Assembly (NCBI GenBank): GCA_039920305.1
Contig: JBDSEA010000251.1
Span: 1 to 5,260 of the forward strand
DNA length: 5,260 bases
Direction: 5' to 3'
From: DASRAJ01 sp039920305
GTDB taxonomy: Bacteria > Bacteroidota > Bacteroidia > Chitinophagales > UBA10324
A model generated the notes under the pieces. It was given only the letters and a program-made list of their open reading frames with translations, was not told the DNA's origin and did no database searches. Each line of letters opens with the position of its first letter. Position 1 is the stretch's first letter. The translations under genes and the position numbers were made by a program. Below, piece by piece: positions 1 through 5,260 of the stretch.

Positions 1-1202
1 TGTTTCCATCGGAAGTTGACACGCGTATCCCGATCATTGCGGTTACCGGTACCAATGGAAAAACAACCACCACAAGGTTGATCGCACACATCGTGCGCTC
101 GATGGGTTATCGCGTTGGCTATACCACCACTGATGGAATTTATATTGGTAACCAGATGATGATGCGCGGCGATTGCACGGGGCCGGTCTCCACACAATTT
201 ATATTAAAGGATCCCACGGTAGAGTTTGCGGTGCTGGAAACTGCACGTGGAGGAATCCTCAAGGCTGGACTTGGCTTCGACCATTGTGATATTGCCATTG
301 TAACCAATGTACAGCCCGATCACCTCGGCCTGATGGGCATTGATACGGTCGAGCAGCTGGCAAAGGTGAAGGGAGTGGTGCCTGAAACAGTGTGGCCTGA
401 AGGATATGCCATACTGAATGCCGATGATGAGCTTGTTTTTAAGATGAAAAGAGATCTCGATTGCCGGCTTGCCCTGTTTTCACTCGATGAAAAAAATCCG
501 CACATCCGTGAGCATGCCGGGCGGGGTGGAATTTCTGCGGTGGCTGAAAATGGCTACGTCACCATCATGAAAGGCGGATGGAAAATCAGGGTAGATAAAA
601 TTGCGGCCATCCCCCTTACGTTTGGCTGCAAGGCAGTGTTCAACATCGCCAATGTTCTTCCTGCAGTGCTTGCAGGTTACTTGCGTGGTTTCGATATTGA
701 GGATATCCGGACAGCACTTCAAACATTTATTCCCTCACCGGGTACAACGCCCGGAAGAATGAACCTCTTTGAATTTAAAAACTTCAGGGTGCTTGTTGAT
801 TATGCACACAACTATACGGGACTGGAAAACCTGAGTACGTTCATACAGAAGATTGATGCGAAAGTGAAGGTGGGAGTGGTGGCCGGGGTGGGCGATCGAC
901 GTGATGAGGATACACTCGCCCTGGGCAGGGTAGCAGCAAAAACCTTCGATGAAATCGTGATACGCCAGGATAAAAATCTGCGGGGAAAGACCGCCGATGA
1001 AATTATTGACCTGCTGAAAAAAGGTATTTATGAAGTGGACCCTGCTAAAAAAGTAAAAGTAATTCCGAAGGAGACTGAAGCCATTGACTATGTAATCAAA
1101 AATGCAAGGAAGGATTCATTCATCACGATTTGCAGTGATGTTGTTCCGGATGTTTTGGATATGATCATGAAGTATAAGGAAGAGGAGGATGCAAGGGCTT
1201 GA
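1..1202 (+). CDS. cphA: Cyanophycin synthetase, C-terminal Mur-ligase half (5' partial)
   Basis: CphA polymerises aspartate and arginine into the storage polymer cyanophycin in the cytoplasm, using ATP. The reading frame is open from position 3 (399 codons visible, stop TGA at 1200-1202); the first ATG-like start inside it is not the real start, because conserved sequence continues upstream to the window edge. Fragment residues 16-23 are the Mur-ligase P-loop GTNGKTTT. Further family blocks follow: GYTTTDGIYIG, ETARGG (79-84), QPDHLG (104-109), NADD (139-142), TTPGRMN (248-254), DYAHN (266-270) and GDRRDED (297-303). Family members are about 870-900 residues, so the N-terminal domain and the ATP-grasp domain (Asp addition) are outside the window; the part seen is the domain that adds Arg to the Asp side chain. 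An intact P-loop argues for a CphA1-type enzyme rather than CphA2, whose Mur-like domain is inactive. A stand-alone Mur ligase such as MurE or FolC is less likely given the match across the whole fragment. Partner genes such as cphB are not visible. Confidence 0.93.
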   Translation, partial: FPSEVDTRIPIIAVTGTNGKTTTTRLIAHIVRSMGYRVGYTTTDGIYIGNQMMMRGDCTGPVSTQFILKDPTVEFAVLETARGGILKAGLGFDHCDIAIVTNVQPDHLGLMGIDTVEQLAKVKGVVPETVWPEGYAILNADDELVFKMKRDLDCRLALFSLDEKNPHIREHAGRGGISAVAENGYVTIMKGGWKIRVDKIAAIPLTFGCKAVFNIANVLPAVLAGYLRGFDIEDIRTALQTFIPSPGTTPGRMNLFEFKNFRVLVDYAHNYTGLENLSTFIQKIDAKVKVGVVAGVGDRRDEDTLALGRVAAKTFDEIVIRQDKNLRGKTADEIIDLLKKGIYEVDPAKKVKVIPKETEAIDYVIKNARKDSFITICSDVVPDVLDMIMKYKEEEDARA

Positions 1203-1292
1203 ATCCGCAATGTTTTAAAAAGTTGTAAGAATTTGGAGGGTTTAAAAGAGCACATAGCAATCAAAAGTGTGTAAAGAATAATTTACCAAATC

Positions 1293-1321
1293 TTGAACGA
1301 TAAAAACTTTCCTTACCTTTC
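1293..1321 (+). promoter_or_regulatory. Candidate Bacteroidota-type promoter for the 957-aa surface protein gene
   Basis: TTG at 1293-1295 is followed after 18 bases by TACCTTTC at 1314-1321, which matches the Bacteroidota -7 consensus TAnnTTTG at all but its last base. The spacing is inside the usual 17-23 range. Transcription would begin a few bases after 1321, leaving a leader of roughly 10-15 bases before ATG 1339. The leader is A/T-rich and has no Shine-Dalgarno sequence, which is usual in this phylum. It is a pattern match only; the rest of the 1203-1338 spacer shows no clear terminator for the upstream cphA. Confidence 0.45.
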
Positions 1322-1338
1322 CCTGATCAAAAATTTTT

Positions 1339-4212
1339 ATGATAAATAGATTTTTATACACGCTTCTTACCTCTTTCATTTTTTTACTTCCGGTTTTTAC
1401 AGCTCAATGTCAGAATCTGAGTACAAAGGGGAAAGATTTCTGGATTGGCTTTTTACAGGGTGCGAATGAGAGCCCGGTAACCATGCATGTGTACATCAGC
1501 TCTGATTTTGCAACGGCAGGAACGGTATCAATACCATTGAATGGGTGGTCGCAGGATTTTACGGTTGCAGCAAACTCCACCACTGATATTATTGTACCCA
1601 CCAACTTATGCGAGGCAGATGCAAACCAGGTAGCGCAACCCAAGGGAGTTCACGTGGTGGCAGATACCATTGTTTCGGTTTATGCGCTCGACTATGAGGC
1701 GTTTTCTGCCGATGCTACTGTTATACTTCCAACCCCATCCCTCGGATATGATTACTGGGTAGTTTCGCAAATGGGATTAAGTGCCTATGGCTTTCCTTCT
1801 GATTTTATGATCGTGAGTGTTACCGACAGCACCATTATCGAGATCACTCCTTCTTCTATTACCTCAAATGGTAATCCTGCAGATGTTCCCTTTACCGTTA
1901 CCCTGAATGCCGGTGAAACATACATGGTTCAGCAAGGATGGACTTATGATTATTATGGTGATTTAACGGGCTCAAGGGTGCGTGCGGTGGATTCTATTCA
2001 GTGTCACAAGTTTGCGCTCTTTGCCGGCACCCGCTGTTCCAATCTGCCACCAACAGGCGGCTTCTATGCCTGTGATATGCTGTATGAAGAGATGGTGCCC
2101 GCGGTGAGCCTTGGCAAAAAGTATTATACCGTTCCTCTTAAGTCACGGTTTTCTGATTTTATAAGAGTCGTTTCTACGGTGGATAATACACAATTTACAA
2201 TTGATGGCGGCGCCCCCATTACCCTAACTACCGCGGGGGATTATTATGACTATACTGAATCTTCAGCGACCATTTTTTCGGCGGATCAACCCATCGCGGT
2301 TGCTGAATATAGCCCGAGCTCAAGCTGGGATAACCAGGATGGTGATCCGTTTTTTATTATGATCAGCCCGATTGAGCAGCATCTTAATCTCATTACTTTC
2401 AATGCATTCAGCTCTAACGTGATTACCAGTTATTATCTCAATCTGGTAACACCCACATCCGGAGTTGATGTAATTCAATTGGATGGATCATTCATTGGCG
2501 CGGTTAATTTTACCGCTTTCGCAAATGATCCTGCTTATTCTTACGCGCAACTCGATATCTCCCAGGGTAACCACACCATTCAGAGTGATAGCGGCTTTAT
2601 CGGTTATGTTTATGGATTCGGAGGCTATGAATCATTTGGATATGGTGTTGGTTCCAATCTGAACATCCTTCCCCTTTCATTCGATATTGTATATAATGGC
2701 GATACCATAAATTACCTTCAGTTTAATGATACCATTGGTTGTCCCGGCACCTTTACAGTAATAGCGCATGGCGATACATCCTATCTTTCATTTGAATGGG
2801 ATTTTGGTGATGGAACAACAGGGTCAGGATCAAGTGTAACACATACATATACCACCAATGGCAGCTACACCATTACCTTATCCGGGGCTAAAAAAGATCA
2901 GTGCGCGCCTGATGTGGTGACTGCCCTGATCATTCAGGGAAATGTATTTAACTTATCTCCGCAATTCGATATCACCTATAACGGGACAACTACCCTTTAC
3001 TCGAATTTTTTTGATACACTGTTGTGTAATTATACCGTAAATTTTTCAGCCCTCTCAGATCCGCTGGTACAAACCTATAACTGGGATTTTGGTAACGGTG
3101 ATACCGCCATTGGACAGAACATTACCTACACATTTGACTCTGCCGGAATATACACCATCACCCTTTATGAGCAGGGTGATTCCTGCCACAAGGGAGTGGT
3201 AACCTGGACGATCGTGGTGGGTGGAGGAAATAATTTGAATCCTTACTTCTATGTGGTGTACAATGGTGATACCACGCTTTTCTCCGGGTTCAATACTACC
3301 ATTGGCTGTCACCGGGATTTTGAATTTATTGCTTATTACGATTCGACGATAATTGCCTGGAACTGGAATTTTGGTGATGGCGCCACCGGGGCCGGCCAAA
3401 TCGTTTCACATTCTTATGTCAATCCGGGTGATTTTATTGTCAGCTTGAGCACGCAGGCGGAAAATGGATGCTTTGATACTACCTTGTCCGTACAACTTCA
3501 TATTGTTGATTCCATCAGTGTAACATTGCCGGATACTGCTTTATGTGATCAGCAAACTATTCTGCTTTTAGCTCAGGCGACCGCAAATACGAACCTGCAA
3601 TGGTCAACAGGGGCAACCGGCTCGTCAATACTTGTTTCTGAGACCGGAACTTATTCAGTAACTGCAACCCTGGATGCCTGCACTGTTTCTGACACCACGG
3701 TCATTGTATCTGTTCCGAAGATTGAAAATTTTCTGCCTCCTCTTGATTCACTTTGTCTGGATGCTCATGAAGTAATTCTCCTTCAGGCCCCCTTATTTGA
3801 TGCATACCTTTGGAGCAACGGTGAAACCACCTCAGCTATATCAGTAAACGATACAGGTCTCTACAGTGTGATCATTACAGATATACATAACTGTAAGGGA
3901 AGCGATACGATCCGGGTGGTCACTTTCTGTTCCCCGGTAGTGCTTTTTCCTCTTGCATTCAGCCCGAATGGTGATAACGTCAATGATGGTTTCGGTGCGG
4001 TAGGGCTGCATGTGGTATCAGTTGATTTCATGATCTACAACCGGTGGGGAGAGCTTTTGTTTTCCGGGCATGGTATCAATGACCGGTGGGATGGAAAGTT
4101 AAACGGCACTCTGCAGCCCGTTGACGTCTATGTTTATACAGCAACCTATGTACTTGATGATAACCCCCAGATCATACATGAAGTTGCAGGCAATGTAACG
4201 CTCGTGAGATAG
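1339..4212 (+). CDS. Secreted modular surface protein: IgGFc-binding-like head, 3 PKD repeats, 2 Ig-like repeats, T9SS sorting domain
   Basis: A complete 957-residue protein, predicted to be exported by Sec, moved across the outer membrane by the type IX system, and released or held at the surface; a role in adhesion is inferred. ATG 1339 is the only reasonable start, since an in-frame TGA lies at 1324-1326. Residues 1-25 are a signal peptide (Arg4, hydrophobic 6-20, cleavage probably between 22 and 26). Residues ~28-440 resemble the IgGFc-binding N-terminal domain: GKDFWIGF at 31-38, VYISS, KGVHVVAD, DATVILPTPSLGYDYW. Residues ~445-723 hold three PKD-type repeats with WDFGDG, WDFGNG and WNFGDG at 487, 582 and 676. 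Residues ~726-860 hold two Ig-like units with WSTG (755) and WSNG (825). Residues ~867-957 are a CHU_C/gliding-motility C-terminal domain: FSPNGDNVNDGF (874-885), YNRWGELLF (900-908), RWDGK (916-920), YVYTATY (931-937). The domain calls follow known families; the ligand is unknown. The protein is very acidic and poor in Lys/Arg. The IgGFc name does not prove antibody binding. Confidence 0.93.
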   Translation: MINRFLYTLLTSFIFLLPVFTAQCQNLSTKGKDFWIGFLQGANESPVTMHVYISSDFATAGTVSIPLNGWSQDFTVAANSTTDIIVPTNLCEADANQVAQPKGVHVVADTIVSVYALDYEAFSADATVILPTPSLGYDYWVVSQMGLSAYGFPSDFMIVSVTDSTIIEITPSSITSNGNPADVPFTVTLNAGETYMVQQGWTYDYYGDLTGSRVRAVDSIQCHKFALFAGTRCSNLPPTGGFYACDMLYEEMVPAVSLGKKYYTVPLKSRFSDFIRVVSTVDNTQFTIDGGAPITLTTAGDYYDYTESSATIFSADQPIAVAEYSPSSSWDNQDGDPFFIMISPIEQHLNLITFNAFSSNVITSYYLNLVTPTSGVDVIQLDGSFIGAVNFTAFANDPAYSYAQLDISQGNHTIQSDSGFIGYVYGFGGYESFGYGVGSNLNILPLSFDIVYNGDTINYLQFNDTIGCPGTFTVIAHGDTSYLSFEWDFGDGTTGSGSSVTHTYTTNGSYTITLSGAKKDQCAPDVVTALIIQGNVFNLSPQFDITYNGTTTLYSNFFDTLLCNYTVNFSALSDPLVQTYNWDFGNGDTAIGQNITYTFDSAGIYTITLYEQGDSCHKGVVTWTIVVGGGNNLNPYFYVVYNGDTTLFSGFNTTIGCHRDFEFIAYYDSTIIAWNWNFGDGATGAGQIVSHSYVNPGDFIVSLSTQAENGCFDTTLSVQLHIVDSISVTLPDTALCDQQTILLLAQATANTNLQWSTGATGSSILVSETGTYSVTATLDACTVSDTTVIVSVPKIENFLPPLDSLCLDAHEVILLQAPLFDAYLWSNGETTSAISVNDTGLYSVIITDIHNCKGSDTIRVVTFCSPVVLFPLAFSPNGDNVNDGFGAVGLHVVSVDFMIYNRWGELLFSGHGINDRWDGKLNGTLQPVDVYVYTATYVLDDNPQIIHEVAGNVTLVR
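2677..3507 (+). repeat. Three tandem ~95-residue PKD repeats inside the surface protein
   Basis: Residues 447-723 of the 957-aa protein contain three units with a period of 95 and then 94 residues. Each begins with an aromatic-rich strand and a YNGDT-like motif (YNGDT at 452, YNGTT at 547, YNGDT at 641), then a T-(I/L)-x-C segment, then the PKD core W(D/N)FG(D/N)G at 487, 582 and 676, then a (S/G)xYTITL-like strand. Each unit has two cysteines 53-54 residues apart (468/522, 563/616, 657/711), which I infer form an internal disulfide. The units have diverged clearly at the DNA level, so this is an old duplication and not a recent slippage event. They probably form a stalk between the head and the C-terminus. 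Confidence 0.85.
3514..3918 (+). repeat. Two tandem ~70-residue Ig-like units inside the surface protein
   Basis: Residues ~726-860 form two units about 70 residues apart. Unit 1 has C736, WSTGATGSS from 755, TGTYSVT (769-775) and C781; unit 2 has C806, WSNGETTSA from 825, TGLYSV (839-844) and C852. The pattern Cys...W-S-x-G...(S/N)xTGxYSV...Cys is common in T9SS-exported Bacteroidota proteins just before the C-terminal sorting domain. The cysteine spacing (45 and 46) suggests one disulfide per unit. Their role is likely structural. Confidence 0.75.
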
Positions 4213-4218
4213 CAAATT

Positions 4219-4278
4219 TAAATTGCCATAGCGAGACACTGCTGTTAACCCATTTGCATAGTTTCTGCTGGCAATTTA
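4219..4278. repeat. 10-bp perfect inverted repeat in the spacer after the surface protein gene
   Basis: TAAATTGCCA at 4219-4228 is the exact reverse complement of TGGCAATTTA at 4269-4278, with 40 bases between the arms. The left arm begins seven bases after the stop codon. The loop also contains ATTTGC (4252-4257), which can pair instead with GCAAAT (4212-4217), so two alternative folds exist. The function is unknown: it may be a 3' RNA structure of the upstream gene or a protein-binding dyad. Confidence 0.5.
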
Positions 4279-4286
4279 TTTCTCAA

Positions 4287-4319
4287 GCCACCGGGTGGCA
4301 GATTTTACTTTCTATTTTT
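4287..4319 (+). terminator. Possible intrinsic terminator of the surface protein gene
   Basis: GCCAC at 4287-4291 pairs with GTGGC at 4295-4299 around a CGG loop, and the sequence after it (4302-4319) is T-rich but broken by A and C. The stem is short and the T run imperfect, so this is a weak terminator candidate. It overlaps the region where a promoter for the next gene would lie. Confidence 0.3.
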
Positions 4320-4320
4320 A
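4313..4320 (+). promoter_or_regulatory. Possible -7 element for the Asp-box protein gene
   Basis: TATTTTTA at 4313-4320 fits the Bacteroidota -7 consensus TAnnTTTG except for the last base, and stands 18 bases before ATG 4339, almost the same distance as the better candidate before ATG 1339. No TTG is found at the expected distance upstream (about 4288-4295 is GC-rich hairpin), so support is limited to the -7 box and the spacing. Confidence 0.3.
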
Positions 4321-4338
4321 GCGCATAACCCAACCATC

Positions 4339-5260
4339 ATGCGTTGTAATTTTTTTCTTTCAGTTTCCCTTGCCTTTTTCCTTCACTATGACTTTTCTGC
4401 TGCACAAAAGCCGGGGTCAAAAGCAACCGCATCACAACAGTATGATCCCATTTTATTTCAGGGAATGAAGTGGCGTTGCATCGGGCCATGGCGTGGCGGA
4501 CGGTCGCTCGCTGTTAGTGGGGTAATTCAGGATAATCAAACCTATTATTTCGGGGCGGTTGGCGGCGGAGTCTGGAAAACTACGGATGGCGGAAAAACAT
4601 GGCTTTGTATTTCTGATACTGCTTTCAGGACCAGCTCGGTGGGCGCTATTGCGGTTGCGCCTTCTGACCCCAATATTATATATGCCGGAATGGGTGAAGC
4701 AGAAATGCGGAGTAATATTTCTTTTGGTGATGGAATTTATAAATCAACCGATGCCGGGAAAACCTGGAAGCATACCGGGCTCGAAAAATCATATGCTATA
4801 CAGAATATTCTGATTCATCCCCAAAACTCACAGCTCATATATGCATCCTGCATGGGAAAAATTTTCGGAGCCAATCCCGATCGTGGACTATACCGCTCCA
4901 GGGATGGAGGGAACGAATGGCAGAAAATTCTTTTTGTAAATGACAGCACCGGCTGTTATGATGTAAAATTTGATCCGGTCAATCCTGCAATCATGTATGC
5001 AACAATGTGGCAGGCGCACCGTACTCCTTTTTCACTGAGCAGCGGTGGCAAGGGATGTGGACTGTACAAATCAGTTGATGGTGGAGATCACTGGAATAAT
5101 ATTTCACAGAACCCTGGTATGCCTGTTGGGCTGCTTGGAAAAATTACGGTAGCCATTTCGCCGGTGAATCATAACCGGGTGTGGGCAATGGTTGAGAATT
5201 CGAACGGAGGCTTGTTTCGCAGTGAGGATGCGGGGACACATTGGGTGCAAATAAGTACTG
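4339..5260 (+). CDS. Secreted Asp-box (BNR / VPS10-sortilin-like) beta-propeller protein, 3' partial
   Basis: The frame is open from ATG 4339 to the window end (307 codons and one base). An in-frame TAA at 4246-4248 and no other ATG between make 4339 the likely start; there is no Shine-Dalgarno sequence. Residues 1-22 look like a signal peptide: basic start, hydrophobic 5-15, cleavage after the Ala pair at 21-22. The mature part opens with the block MKWRCIGPWRGGRS (43-56), typical of a large Bacteroidota/Acidobacteriota family usually annotated as VPS10 domain-containing protein or glycosyl hydrolase and about 1000 residues long, so roughly 70% is likely missing here. Five Asp-boxes of the S/T-x-D-x-G-x-x-W kind end at W88, W143, W194, W252 and W302, each following an aromatic G-(V/I/L)-(W/Y/F)-(K/R) strand. 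In known members these mark blades of a beta-propeller. Substrate and activity are not known to me; the glycosidase name is not supported by visible catalytic residues. Whether a T9SS signal lies at the C-terminus cannot be seen. Confidence 0.88.
   Translation, partial: MRCNFFLSVSLAFFLHYDFSAAQKPGSKATASQQYDPILFQGMKWRCIGPWRGGRSLAVSGVIQDNQTYYFGAVGGGVWKTTDGGKTWLCISDTAFRTSSVGAIAVAPSDPNIIYAGMGEAEMRSNISFGDGIYKSTDAGKTWKHTGLEKSYAIQNILIHPQNSQLIYASCMGKIFGANPDRGLYRSRDGGNEWQKILFVNDSTGCYDVKFDPVNPAIMYATMWQAHRTPFSLSSGGKGCGLYKSVDGGDHWNNISQNPGMPVGLLGKITVAISPVNHNRVWAMVENSNGGLFRSEDAGTHWVQIST
4579..5244 (+). repeat. Five Asp-box motifs, one per propeller blade
   Basis: TTDGGKTW (residues 81-88), STDAGKTW (136-143), SRDGGNEW (187-194), SVDGGDHW (245-252) and SEDAGTHW (295-302) recur every 50-58 residues in the partial secreted protein. 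All five keep the Asp, Gly and Trp that define the Asp-box hairpin. The series is still running at the window edge. Confidence 0.85.

Noticed and set aside
480..722. Minus-strand open frame of 80 codons inside cphA (and another at 320-505)
   Set aside because: Both are opposite strongly conserved CphA blocks and have no family resemblance or start signals of their own.
1203..1338. Search for a terminator after cphA
   Set aside because: Only short A/T palindromes such as TTTTAAAA were seen, with no GC-rich stem followed by T residues.
1399..1413. Lipoprotein signal at Cys24 of the surface protein
   Set aside because: The residues before the Cys (Thr-Ala-Gln) do not make a lipobox and there is a T9SS sorting domain at the other end, so an ordinary signal peptide is more likely.
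3055..3399. Minus-strand open frame of 114 codons opposite the PKD repeats
   Set aside because: It lies wholly inside a well-supported plus-strand gene, its product shows no recognisable domain, and it follows the repeat structure of the sense gene.
4212..4226. AT-rich near-palindrome directly after the stop codon (GCAAATTTAAATTGC)
   Set aside because: It has no room for a loop and no T run after it, so it is not a terminator; its left and right parts take part in the longer pairings reported instead.
4559..4813. Plus-strand 84-codon open frame
   Set aside because: It is out of frame with the Asp-box protein, which is open through the same bases and shows clear family motifs.

Overview
The window reads as chromosomal DNA of a member of the Bacteroidota. 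Three things point there: a secreted protein ending in a gliding-motility/CHU_C type sorting domain of the type IX secretion system (T9SS), start codons without Shine-Dalgarno sequences behind A/T-rich leaders, and a -33/-7 promoter candidate of the TTG...TAnnTTTG kind. Genus cannot be fixed from the sequence.

Layout, all on the + strand: (1) positions 1-1202, the C-terminal Mur-ligase half of a cyanophycin synthetase (CphA), whose N-terminal and ATP-grasp parts lie before the window; (2) 1203-1338, a 136-base spacer with a promoter candidate; (3) 1339-4212, a complete 957-residue secreted protein made of a signal peptide, an IgGFc-binding-like head, three ~95-residue PKD repeats, two short Ig-like repeats and a T9SS sorting domain; (4) 4213-4338, a 126-base spacer with a 10-bp inverted repeat and a small GC-rich hairpin that may end transcription of gene 2; (5) 4339-5260, the start of a secreted Asp-box (BNR/VPS10-like) beta-propeller protein that runs off the end of the window.

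The genes do not form an obvious single pathway. CphA is a cytoplasmic nitrogen/carbon storage enzyme; the two downstream genes encode exported, repeat-rich beta proteins probably at or outside the cell surface. The >120-base spacers and separate promoter candidates suggest independent transcription. No RNA gene, insertion sequence, CRISPR array or phage gene was seen. I did not find convincing evidence of a new multi-gene system. The most unusual item is the 957-residue surface protein: it is strongly acidic (about 91 Asp+Glu against 24 Lys+Arg), has a 241-residue stretch with no Lys or Arg at all, and carries a regular three-fold repeat in which each unit keeps a cysteine pair.
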